DNA from: an uncultured Draconibacterium sp.
GTDB taxonomy: Bacteria; Bacteroidota; Bacteroidia; Bacteroidales; Prolixibacteraceae
DNA: 64,000 nt
NCBI RefSeq assembly: GCF_963677575.1
Contig: NZ_OY782038.1
Location: 4,529,501 to 4,593,500 of the forward strand
Direction of reading: 5' to 3'
Shown: one piece after another, positions 15,648 through 23,429 of the stretch
How positions within the stretch are numbered: position 1 is the stretch's first letter
Layout: each line of letters begins with the position of its first letter
Notes under the pieces: model-generated
Told to the model about the DNA's origin: nothing
Seen by the model: the letters and a program-made list of their open reading frames with translations, nothing else
The model's database searches: none
Translations under genes and position numbers: made by a program

Positions 15648-16373
15648 ATGGAACAGTTTGGGAAAGTATATATTGTAGGAGCAGGCCCCGGACCGGCGGA
15701 TTTGCTTACCGTGAAGGCGCATAATTGTATCAACGCGGCTGATATTATTTTATACGATGCGTTGATATCGCGCGATGTTCGGGCGCTTTTCCCTGAAAAT
15801 GCAGAACTTATTTTTGTGGGTAAACGTGCCGGCGATGGCGTTGACGTAACCGAGCGGCAAAATTCCATCCACCACAAAATTGAAAAATACGCTAAACTGG
15901 GGAAAGTGGTGGTGCGCGTGAAATCGGGTGACCCGATGATCTTTAGTCGGGGAGCCGAAGAAACCTCATTCTTAGAAGAAAAGAATATCCCTTTTGAAGT
16001 GGTGCCGGGTATTTCGGCGTTTAATGCGGCATCGGCGGAGTTTGGTATTCCGTTAACTGACAGGCGCGGAAGCAATTCGCTGCACTTGCTTTCGGGGCGC
16101 GATGTGGCCGGGAAATTGCTTAGTGTAAAACAACTGGTAAGTATTGTGGAAAACCGGGGCACCGCTGTAATTTATATGGGAACCAAAGTATTGGAGGAAA
16201 TTTACGAGGCATTGGATACCGTCCACCGCGAGTGTATCCAGGCAACAATTGTGTCGCGCTCGGGCCGGTGGGACGCGCAAAAGTTTAAAGGAACATTGGA
16301 AGAGATGGTTGCTTTGAATAGTGAGACGCCGGTAAAAACTCCGGCTTTGATTTATTTGAGGATGGAGTGTTGA
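15648..16373 (+). CDS. cobA: Uroporphyrinogen-III C-methyltransferase
   Basis: A 241-residue SAM-dependent enzyme that methylates uroporphyrinogen III at C2 and C7 to precorrin-2, the entry to siroheme. Family motifs present: VYIVGAGPGPADLLTVKA near the N-terminus, VRVKSGDPMIFSRGAEE, VVPGISAF, and a C-terminal TPALIYLRM. The ATG at 15648 is preferred to the GTG overlapping the upstream stop. A separate diverged copy of the last 50 codons lies 555 bases downstream, so this gene has been through a recombination or duplication event. Confidence 0.93.
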   Translation: MEQFGKVYIVGAGPGPADLLTVKAHNCINAADIILYDALISRDVRALFPENAELIFVGKRAGDGVDVTERQNSIHHKIEKYAKLGKVVVRVKSGDPMIFSRGAEETSFLEEKNIPFEVVPGISAFNAASAEFGIPLTDRRGSNSLHLLSGRDVAGKLLSVKQLVSIVENRGTAVIYMGTKVLEEIYEALDTVHRECIQATIVSRSGRWDAQKFKGTLEEMVALNSETPVKTPALIYLRMEC

Positions 16374-16444
16374 TTTGGGAATCTGATTTTCGTAGTACCC
16401 TATAAATTGCACAGCCGTATTATTTAAGTAGCTTTTGTCTTCAT

Positions 16445-16890
16445 GCCAGACGGGCAGTTCCTTTTCCAGTCGATGAAAAGGAACCAAAAATCTTGTCAAA
16501 AAAACCTTTGCGTTTTTTCAATGTAGCCAATTAGCCCGACTGACGGATTTTTGACGAGCCCGCACCAGTTTTATTCGTGTGCAGGTTTCAGGGAAAAGAT
16601 AAAAAGAGGCCGTTCTGTTAATCTAAGATTGGTGATGTTAACAACGTTACTTCAAAGCTTCGGCCTCGGTCGGTGAGCCGGAAAACAAGTGGTGTTGGCG
16701 TTAAAAAATTACTGATGTTTGAGGAGGTACGACGAGTTTCAGGAATTTTAGCCGGCATCGCGTAGCTTTTCCGAGGGAAGCGGGCGCAGCCTTGGATTTT
16801 GTGTTTACTATTTGGGCTAAGCCAAATAGTAAAATCCGCCTGATAAAGCAAAAAACTGCTTCTTATGATAGTGGTAATAGTGCACAATAT
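16445..16890. repeat. Palindrome-rich intergenic repeat element (with an 89-codon ORF on the minus strand)
   Basis: Between cobA and its partial copy lies about 450 bases of apparently dispersed-repeat DNA. It contains GTTCCTTTTC-N8-GAAAAGGAAC (about 16458-16485) and TTTACTATTTGG-N6-CCAAATAGTAAA (about 16804-16833). The minus-strand ORF 16887-16618 ends in the phrase LTDRGRSFEVTLLTSPILD, which I recall from many short hypothetical proteins in Bacteroidota repeats. I therefore treat it as part of the repeat and not as a proven protein. No transposase is present. Confidence 0.55.
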
Positions 16891-16927
16891 ATTAGCTTTT
16901 GCATTTAGTTGAGGGAAAATGCATTTT

Positions 16928-17080
16928 GTTCATCGCGAATGTATTCAAGCTACAATTGTTTCACGCTCAGGCCGGTGGGATGCGAAAACGTTTAAAGGAA
17001 CATTGGAAGAGATGGTTGCTTTGAATAGTGAGACTCCGGTTAAAACTCCGGCTTTGATTTATCTCAGAATGGAATGTTGA
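16928..17080 (+). pseudogene. Detached second copy of the cobA 3' end
   Basis: Fifty in-frame codons plus TGA match the end of cobA (16221-16373) without indels. Of 18 nucleotide differences, 16 are synonymous and only two change residues (QK to KT in the WDA-FKG segment). A run of about 44 bases is identical. The pattern means the copy evolved as part of a functional cobA allele before being cut off. No start codon or N-terminal part accompanies it. Confidence 0.85.
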
Positions 17081-17219
17081 AAGGATTTGCTGGCTTAAAA
17101 TTTGGCAAAAATGATATCGGTTAGAACATTTTTTACGGATTAATTTTTTGTCAATCAATGCTTGTAAATATTATAGGTCATAATTATTCTTAATACTCAA
17201 GATTAAATCTATTTTTACA

Positions 17220-17257
17220 TATCTTTGTGTGTAAACATGTGTAAGGTTGCGTAAGGA
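17220..17257 (+). promoter_or_regulatory. Methyltransferase promoter with three 10-bp direct repeats
   Basis: A -7 box TATCTTTG (17220-17227) is followed at once by TGTGTAAACA (17228-17237), TGTGTAAGGT (17238-17247) and TGCGTAAGGA (17248-17257), in exact 10-base register. The ATG follows 1 base later. The repeats cover the predicted transcription start and the ribosome-binding area, so a bound protein would repress. The encoded HTH domain is a natural candidate. Confidence 0.6.
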
Positions 17258-17258
17258 T

Positions 17259-18329
17259 ATGGAAAAATATTTGTCGATAAGTCAAGCTGCTGATGTTCTG
17301 GGTGTTAGTGCTGAAACCCTTAGAAGATGGGATAAAAATGGTAAATTTGTTAGTTCCAGGCATCCGATCAATAATTATCGCGTGTACTCCGAAGAACAGG
17401 TTCTTGATCTTGTTGAGGAAATGCAATTGGAGATTCAATATCGCTCAAAATTGAATCATGTTGCAACTGTTCAACCTTTTTTTGAAACGAAAAATGGTAA
17501 GCTGTTTAATTATGATGCGATAAAATATTTAAAGCAGTTGGAAACAAATTCTATTGATTTAATATTTGCCGATCCTCCCTACAATATTAAAAAGGCAGAA
17601 TGGGACACCTTTAAAAATCAAAGAGAATATGTTGATTGGAGTATGGAATGGATTTCAGAAGCTCATCGTGTTCTGAAAAAGACAGGTTCCTTATATGTAT
17701 GTGGCTTTTCCGAAATTCTGGCTGATATAAAATGGGCTGCGGCGCATCTTTTTCAAGGGTGCAAATGGCTGGTTTGGTTTTATAGGAATAAGGCAAATCT
17801 TGGTAATGATTGGGGCCGTTCGCATGAAAGTATTTTACATTTTCGTAAATCGAAGGATTACATTTTTAATATTGATGAAGTACGAATCCCGTACAATGAG
17901 CATACATTAAAATATCCGAAACGGACGCAGGCTGAAACTTCACAATACTCAAACGGAAAGACGAGAGGTTATACCTGGGAACCTAATCCACTTGGAGCAA
18001 AGCCAAAAGATGTTTTTGAAATTCCTACCATTTCAAATGGAGCCTGGGAAAAATATCCGCATTTAACTCAAAAGCCTGTAGAATTACTTCGAAAAATTAT
18101 TTTATCGTCTTCTAATCCCGATAGTGTAATTCTTGACCCGTTTGGTGGATCGGGAACTACTTATGCTGTGGCCGAAGCTTATGATAGAAAATGGTTGGGT
18201 ACTGAATTGGAATTAGATTATTGTAATGTAATCAAAACCCGCTTGTGTGATAAGCAACATATTTCGCGAATTGCAAACGCAAAAGATGAGTTAGACTCAA
18301 ATAAACGACGAAAGAAATTACGTGGTTAA
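17259..18329 (+). CDS. Type II DNA methyltransferase with N-terminal MerR/BldC-like HTH
   Basis: A 356-residue protein. Residues 4-45 (SISQAADVLGVSAETLRRWD) are a MerR/excisionase-type winged HTH. The rest is a beta-class amino-methyltransferase: catalytic motif IV DPPYN at 105-109 precedes the SAM-binding motif I DPFGGSGTT at 293-301. DPPY suggests N6-adenine methylation, though N4-cytosine cannot be excluded. ATG 17259 is chosen over an upstream TTG because that TTG lies inside the repeat operator. The gene converges with, and overlaps by 12 bases, a probable cognate endonuclease. It is more AT-rich than surrounding genes, suggesting transfer. Confidence 0.88.
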   Translation: MEKYLSISQAADVLGVSAETLRRWDKNGKFVSSRHPINNYRVYSEEQVLDLVEEMQLEIQYRSKLNHVATVQPFFETKNGKLFNYDAIKYLKQLETNSIDLIFADPPYNIKKAEWDTFKNQREYVDWSMEWISEAHRVLKKTGSLYVCGFSEILADIKWAAAHLFQGCKWLVWFYRNKANLGNDWGRSHESILHFRKSKDYIFNIDEVRIPYNEHTLKYPKRTQAETSQYSNGKTRGYTWEPNPLGAKPKDVFEIPTISNGAWEKYPHLTQKPVELLRKIILSSSNPDSVILDPFGGSGTTYAVAEAYDRKWLGTELELDYCNVIKTRLCDKQHISRIANAKDELDSNKRRKKLRG

Positions 18330-19205
18330 AAGCCTGTTTAAGTCGGTCGTTAATAACTCCGAAAAGCGCTTCATGTATTTCGAATATGGTTTTTTATTTG
18401 CATTCGGAGGAGGGTCGAGATAATAGACGCCTTCTAATTCCGTCAGAAATTTAGAATAAACCATAAATAATCCTGATACCAATGTAAAGCTTATATTGTC
18501 CGACTCTTTTCTTTGTACATCATTTAAGAAAATCCCGATTACTTTTTGTGGGTGTTCAACAAATCGTTCAAGTAAGATTTTATCAATAAACATCTTTCCC
18601 ATCCTGTCTTTTGATGTTGTTTTAACCGAAACTACAACTTCTTGCACATCAAGCGAGTTGGAAGAAGATTTCACTACTTCATAAGGAGATATTATTAAAT
18701 CATTTTCACATTTGTAGGTTTTAGCTCCTTCTTCTGTTTCATATGGAATTTGTAAGACAATCTTTTTATTCGCAACTCCAATTTCTGTGAAAATTACTTT
18801 TATTAATTCTTCAAACCTGTTTCCCACATGTTTTCTTGCGCTATTTGGATTTACCATTAAATCCAGTCCGGCTCCTATTGATTGTTGAATGGTATATATT
18901 GTTCTATCAATAACATCCTTGTCTGGTTCTGCAATTTTTATTCCTGCTTTGATTTTGGAAAGAATCGATTGGAGCAGTTTAAAATTTGAATCAAACTCGT
19001 TAAGCTCGGCCAGAAAAAGATTTTTGTTAATGGGACGGACGTATTTTGTTGTTCCGGCAATTACGCTTGAGTAAATTATGTAATCATTTTTCTCTTTAGA
19101 GTTACTTAAAACATTTGGTAAATATTGAAGTACTCTTCTCGTAATCTCACCAAACTCAGAAATGTTGACTTTAACTTTTTGTAAGTCCTTATCTAATGGA
19201 GTCAT
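18318..19205 (-). CDS. Probable type II restriction endonuclease, PD-(D/E)XK-like
   Basis: A 295-residue protein with no close recognisable name. The core has an acidic helix residue in NRFEELIKVIF, then END with Asp169, then VVVSVKTTSKDR with Lys195. The D-(X)25-xVK spacing fits a PD-(D/E)XK nuclease core in which the middle acid is replaced by Ser193. ATG 19205 is preferred to a TTG at 19223 because the minus-strand -7 box covers that TTG. Pairing with the methyltransferase, tail to tail, is the main support; specificity is unknown. Confidence 0.7.
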   Translation of the reverse strand: MTPLDKDLQKVKVNISEFGEITRRVLQYLPNVLSNSKEKNDYIIYSSVIAGTTKYVRPINKNLFLAELNEFDSNFKLLQSILSKIKAGIKIAEPDKDVIDRTIYTIQQSIGAGLDLMVNPNSARKHVGNRFEELIKVIFTEIGVANKKIVLQIPYETEEGAKTYKCENDLIISPYEVVKSSSNSLDVQEVVVSVKTTSKDRMGKMFIDKILLERFVEHPQKVIGIFLNDVQRKESDNISFTLVSGLFMVYSKFLTELEGVYYLDPPPNANKKPYSKYMKRFSELLTTDLNRLLTT

Positions 19206-19220
19206 TAATTTTCTTTTTAC

Positions 19221-19228
19221 CAAAGATA
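19221..19228 (-). promoter_or_regulatory. -7 element of the endonuclease gene
   Basis: On the minus strand this reads TATCTTTG, identical to the -7 box of the partner methyltransferase. The predicted start is about 10 bases before ATG 19205, so the leader is very short. Unlike the methyltransferase promoter, it has no TGTGTAA repeats. Confidence 0.5.
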
Positions 19229-19288
19229 AGTTTTCTCCTAATTAAGTTAAACATGATTGGCGGCTTCTTTTTTGAGACGTGCTGATCA

Positions 19289-19741
19289 TCAGGCATAAAT
19301 TGATAACAACGAAATCGCGATAAGAACAACCGCAATAGAATAGTAGATAAGAACTTTTTTAAAACGGCTCTTACTTTTTTCAGTGAGAAATGAAGATATC
19401 AATCCGAGGTTGGCGATAAAAAGGGCAAACAACATCAGCACGATGTGTTCAACCGGCCAAAGTCTTTTCGATACCATGTTGGTGCCTTCGTCGGGGACGT
19501 ATTGAAAATCAAATCCCGCCCCGAGGTTGGTGAACATTATGAGCCCTAAAATAAGTTGCAGGTACAAAGCCACAATAAAGGCAATGGCAACATACTTGTC
19601 GGTTTTGGCGTAAGGGAGATGGTTTTTTATACCACGAACCGAGCGGTAAATCAACGTAACCGCAAGAAGTAAAAATGATACACTAACTATGTCGTGTATT
19701 ATTTTTACTACGTCGGATGTGATTATGGCGCTCAGATTCAT
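19289..19741 (-). CDS. Four-helix integral membrane protein, unknown function
   Basis: A 150-residue protein with four hydrophobic helices (about residues 8-30, 48-70, 95-117 and 128-148). Histidines occur in helix 1 (KIIHDIVS) and helix 3 (PVEHIVLML), which would allow heme binding of the cytochrome b type, but this is only suggestive. It sits directly beyond the heme operon terminus, on the same strand as hemE, separated by about 235 bases of repetitive DNA. Confidence 0.65.
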   Translation of the reverse strand: MNLSAIITSDVVKIIHDIVSVSFLLLAVTLIYRSVRGIKNHLPYAKTDKYVAIAFIVALYLQLILGLIMFTNLGAGFDFQYVPDEGTNMVSKRLWPVEHIVLMLFALFIANLGLISSFLTEKSKSRFKKVLIYYSIAVVLIAISLLSIYA

Positions 19742-19976
19742 TATTTTTAGTATTCAGTATTCAGTATTCAGTCTCAGTTTTCAGTTTTTCAAACGATCAA
19801 ACAATATTATAATATGCAATTGGCAGTTTTCAGTATGCAATTTTTAACCTTCAAACGACTTCTTAAAACAGCAGGAAACTGAAACTACAGGAACAAGTTC
19901 TTAGTCTCAGTATTCAAATTCTCAAACCAATTTAAGCTCCTTCATCAATCTAAAATCGTTAATCTTCAATCGCAAT
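19742..19976. repeat. Low-complexity phased repeats between hemE and the membrane protein gene
   Basis: Starts with TATTCAG units in tandem (19749-19775), continues with CAGTTTTCAG variants and CAGTATGCAATTT, and ends with TCAATC at 19945 and 19966, 21 bases apart. No gene or terminator with a T tract is visible. Similar patches occur at 21105, 34010-34080, 52817, 54110-54388 and 56380-56480. Confidence 0.6.
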
Positions 19977-21008
19977 TCAACTGTTCCAGTTTGCACTTTT
20001 TATCCAGTCGACAACGAATTTAGCATTTTCAACCGGAATGCCGGGAACAAAACCATGGCCTACATTAAAAATCCATTTGTCTTCTTCTGCACCAAACGAA
20101 AGGTATTCCTGCAATTTTGCTTCAATTACTTCCTGATTGGCAAACAGAATGCGTGGATCAAGATTTCCCTGAACGCCCATGTCTGTCGGAATCATTTCGC
20201 GTGCTTCTTTAATTGGCACCTGCCAGTCGACACTGATGAAATTAGCATCGCCGGGTTGCAATTGTTTTAAGCCCGTTCCCAATCCTTTTGGTAAGAAAAT
20301 AGTTGGCGTGCCTGTTTCCATCACTGCCGCTGATATTTTCCGTACAAACGGCATAATCAATTCCATATACAAATCGGCAGGAATAAGTCCGGCGTGCGTT
20401 TCAAAGATCTGAAATGCGGCAATACCATGTTTTACCTGGTTCAGCGCATATTCGATTGATAGCTCAGTAATGGCACCTAACAGTTGTTTTGCCAGTTTCT
20501 TGTCTTTATATAACAGCGAAACCGCATCCGGGAAAGTGTGGTTCGTTCCCAGTCCCTGCACCATGTAACAAAGCGTGGTAAATGGCGCTCCGCAGAAACC
20601 GATCAACGGAAAGTCCGCTGGTTTGGTTTCCTGTATTTTATCGATAACATCGTAAATGTATTCCAGTTTTGTGGCGTCAGGATTGATGAGCGTCATCGGA
20701 TCGTCAAGATCTTTTAAGGCCGTAGCAAATCGTGGCCCCGAGTCGGTGAAGGTCAATTCCATTCCCATCGCCTCGGGAATTACAAGGATATCGGAAAAAA
20801 GAATAGCTGCGTCAACACCCAAATCGTAAACCGGAAGCAAGGTAACTTTGGCTGCCAGCTCCGGATCGCGCATCAGTTCTTTAAAGCTGTATTGCTTTCG
20901 CATTTCAAGGTACGACGGCAACACTCTTCCCGCCTGACGCATAAACCACACCGGCGGCCGTTCTGTTTTTTGCCCCTCAAGTGTTTTTATAAAGATTCCT
21001 TTTTCCAT
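19977..21008 (-). CDS. hemE: Uroporphyrinogen decarboxylase
   Basis: A 343-residue cytosolic enzyme that removes four carboxyl groups from uroporphyrinogen III to give coproporphyrinogen III. The signature RPPVWFMRQAGR lies near 17-28, and IGFCGAPFTTLCYMVQG near 141-157 matches the second family pattern. It is the last gene of the heme operon, 128 bases after hemL. That gap contains phased TCAATC repeats and may separate its expression from the others. Confidence 0.96.
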   Translation of the reverse strand: MEKGIFIKTLEGQKTERPPVWFMRQAGRVLPSYLEMRKQYSFKELMRDPELAAKVTLLPVYDLGVDAAILFSDILVIPEAMGMELTFTDSGPRFATALKDLDDPMTLINPDATKLEYIYDVIDKIQETKPADFPLIGFCGAPFTTLCYMVQGLGTNHTFPDAVSLLYKDKKLAKQLLGAITELSIEYALNQVKHGIAAFQIFETHAGLIPADLYMELIMPFVRKISAAVMETGTPTIFLPKGLGTGLKQLQPGDANFISVDWQVPIKEAREMIPTDMGVQGNLDPRILFANQEVIEAKLQEYLSFGAEEDKWIFNVGHGFVPGIPVENAKFVVDWIKSANWNS

Positions 21009-21104
21009 CTATTTTTGTATTTCTTTCTTATCACCAAAAATCGCGTAACTATCTGCAAAATATTACCAACTGGTTTCAGATTGAAATGATTGAGTTAATC
21101 AGGA

Positions 21105-21142
21105 TCAATCTCGAATCAATCTTTTTTCAATCTACATCAATC
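21105..21142. repeat. Four TCAATC repeats in helical phase at the hemL 3' end
   Basis: TCAATC begins at 21105, 21116, 21127 and 21137, with spacings of 11, 11 and 10 bases. The last copy includes the hemL stop codon. On the mRNA strand the unit reads GATTGA. Confidence 0.6.
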
Positions 21143-22432
21143 TTTTATGTCTTTTAAGGCGTTTAAATTGGCACTGATAATGTTGTCGATGTCTTCGTCG
21201 GTGTGAGCGTACGAAACAAACAAACATTCAAACTGCGAAGGCGCAATGTAGATGCCACTCTCCAGCGAGAGTTTGAAATATTCGGCATAACGCGTAGTAT
21301 CTGCACTCATTGCTTCGTCGTACGAGCTCACTTTCTCTTCGTCGGTGAAAAATAGGGTCATCATCGATCTCACACGATTCAACACAGCTTTAACACCTGT
21401 TTGTTTCAGGTTGTAGCGAATTCCGTCTTCCAGCTTTTTGGCTTTGCGCTCCAGTTCAGGGTAGAAGTCGGCGGTGTTCAAAATCAATTTCAGCATGGTA
21501 CTTCCGGCTGCCATTGCCAGCGGATTTCCCGACAGGGTTCCTGCCTGGTAGATCGGACCGTTTGGCGCCAGCTGATCCATGATTTCTTTTTTACCACCAT
21601 AAGCCCCAACCGGCAATCCTCCGCCAATAATTTTACCAAGCGTGGTAATGTCGGGCATTACATTAAAATATTCCTGTGCGCCACCTTTTGCCAGGCGGAA
21701 ACCGGTGATCACCTCGTCAAAAATTAGCAGTGCGCCATTTTGTGTGGCGATTTCGCGCAGACCTTCCAAAAATCCTTTTTCAGGAAGAACAACACCCATG
21801 TTTCCGGCAACCGGCTCAACGATAATTGCGGCTATATTTTTACCGTCTTCTTCAAAAAGTTGTTCTACCGAAGCCAAATCGTTATAATTGGCTAGCAGCG
21901 TATCTTTTGCATTTCCGGCAGTTACGCCCGGGCTATCGGGTAAACCCAAAGTGATAGCTCCCGAACCGGCTTTGATAAGGAAACTGTCGCCGTGTCCGTG
22001 GTAATTACCCACAAACTTTACAATTTTCTCGCGGCCTGTGTAACCACGTGCCAAACGAATGGCGCTCATTGTAGCCTCAGTTCCCGAGTTCACCATGCGC
22101 ACTTTTTCTATCGAAGGCATCATTTCAACGATCAACTCCGCCATTTCGGTTTCGTACAAAGTAGGAGCGCCATAACTGGTTCCTTTTTGTGCGGCTTCGT
22201 TAATAGCCGAAACAATCTCAGGGTGGGCATGACCAAAAATCAGTGGCCCCCACGATGACACAAAATCCGTGTATTGATTTCCGTCGATATCGACAATTTG
22301 TGAGCCTTTGGCGCTGTCGATAAAAACCGGGTTTAAATTAACACTTTTAAAAGCCCGCACCGGAGAATTTACACCACCCGGAATACTTTGCTGAGCTTGT
22401 TTGAATGCTTCTATACTTTTTGAAAACTGCAT
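21137..22432 (-). CDS. hemL: Glutamate-1-semialdehyde 2,1-aminomutase
   Basis: A 431-residue PLP enzyme converting glutamate-1-semialdehyde to 5-aminolevulinate, the second step of the C5 pathway. It has the class-III aminotransferase fold. The segment LLIFDEVITGFRLAKGG is followed by the PLP lysine in TTLGKIIGGGLPVGAYGG. The N-terminal IPGGVNSPVRAF is typical for the family. It starts 3 bases after the hemB stop, so it is translationally coupled. Confidence 0.96.
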   Translation of the reverse strand: MQFSKSIEAFKQAQQSIPGGVNSPVRAFKSVNLNPVFIDSAKGSQIVDIDGNQYTDFVSSWGPLIFGHAHPEIVSAINEAAQKGTSYGAPTLYETEMAELIVEMMPSIEKVRMVNSGTEATMSAIRLARGYTGREKIVKFVGNYHGHGDSFLIKAGSGAITLGLPDSPGVTAGNAKDTLLANYNDLASVEQLFEEDGKNIAAIIVEPVAGNMGVVLPEKGFLEGLREIATQNGALLIFDEVITGFRLAKGGAQEYFNVMPDITTLGKIIGGGLPVGAYGGKKEIMDQLAPNGPIYQAGTLSGNPLAMAAGSTMLKLILNTADFYPELERKAKKLEDGIRYNLKQTGVKAVLNRVRSMMTLFFTDEEKVSSYDEAMSADTTRYAEYFKLSLESGIYIAPSQFECLFVSYAHTDEDIDNIISANLNALKDIKD

Positions 22433-22435
22433 GTT

Positions 22436-23419
22436 CTATCCTTTTATTCCATTCAAAATTTTCGCTGCGTCAACAGCTGAATACGTAATAATAATATCGG
22501 CGCCGGCTCTTTTTATCGACGTAAGAATTTCCATCATTACGCGTGCGCCGTCAATCCAATCCTTTTCTTCGGCCGCCTTAAGCATTGAGAATTCGCCACT
22601 AACATTATAAGCAGCTGTTGGCATTTTGAATTCTGTTTTTACGCGGTAAATAATATCGAGGAATGAGAGCGCCGGTTTTACCATAACAATATCGGCACCT
22701 TCGGCAATGTCGAGTTCTACCTCGCGAATAGCTTCATCTGAATTGGCCGGATTCATTTGGTAAGTAGCGCGGTTGCCAAATTTCGGCGCACTTTCGGCAG
22801 CTTCACGGAATGGCCCGTAAAAACCCGATGCATATTTTGCCGAATAAGCCATAATCGGAATTTTCTCAAATTTATTGTCGTCCAATGCTTCACGGATTCG
22901 CCCAACACGTCCGTCCATCATATCGCTTGGAGCAATCATGTCAGCACCGGCTTCTGCCAGCGATACCGATTGTGCCGCCAATGTTTCAAGTGTGGTATCG
23001 TTATCCACGTCGCCATCAATGATGGTTCCGCAGTGTCCATGCGTGGTGTATTCGCAGTTACACACATCGGCAATAATGTACATTTCAGGGAGTTCGGCTT
23101 TTATGGCACGAATGGCTTGCTGTACAATCCCGTTGTGCTGACAAGCAACTGTTCCATCTTCGTCTTTTTCGGCAGGAATACCAAACAAAAGAACTGCTTT
23201 CACTCCTGATGCAGCAACATCTTTACATTCTTCAACCAGGTTCTCAACCGACAATTGAAAGTTGCCCGGCATTGAGCTGATCGGATTGCGAATGTTGGTT
23301 CCGGCACAAACAAAAAGTGGCATCACCAAATCGTCAACCGATAGTTTTGTTTCGGTCACCATGTCGCGTAAAACCGAATTATATCTTAATCTTCGTAATC
23401 TTGTTTCAGGAAATAGCAT
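22436..23419 (-). CDS. hemB: Porphobilinogen synthase (5-aminolevulinate dehydratase)
   Basis: A 327-residue enzyme joining two 5-aminolevulinate molecules to porphobilinogen. The two Schiff-base lysines lie in MAYSAKYASGFYGP and DIVMVKPALSFLD. The metal region DVCNCEYTTHGHCG keeps three cysteines, so it should be the zinc-dependent form. It lies 10 bases after hemCD in the same operon. Confidence 0.96.
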   Translation of the reverse strand: MLFPETRLRRLRYNSVLRDMVTETKLSVDDLVMPLFVCAGTNIRNPISSMPGNFQLSVENLVEECKDVAASGVKAVLLFGIPAEKDEDGTVACQHNGIVQQAIRAIKAELPEMYIIADVCNCEYTTHGHCGTIIDGDVDNDTTLETLAAQSVSLAEAGADMIAPSDMMDGRVGRIREALDDNKFEKIPIMAYSAKYASGFYGPFREAAESAPKFGNRATYQMNPANSDEAIREVELDIAEGADIVMVKPALSFLDIIYRVKTEFKMPTAAYNVSGEFSMLKAAEEKDWIDGARVMMEILTSIKRAGADIIITYSAVDAAKILNGIKG

Positions 23420-23429
23420 AGCGTAGTTT

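Noticed and set aside
16053..16499. 148-codon minus-strand frame over the end of cobA
   Set aside because: Antisense shadow of cobA that runs into the repeat element; no start context or homology signs.
16618..16887. 89-codon minus-strand ORF in the repeat element as a normal gene
   Set aside because: Sits entirely in palindrome-rich repeat DNA and resembles recurrent small hypothetical ORFs; kept only as part of the repeat.
16928..17080. Simple recent tandem duplication as the source of the cobA fragment
   Set aside because: The 16 synonymous against 2 non-synonymous differences show long evolution as a functional allele first.
19742..19976. CRISPR array
   Set aside because: Repeats are 7-11 bases with no constant 25-40-base unit or unique spacers, and no cas genes are present.
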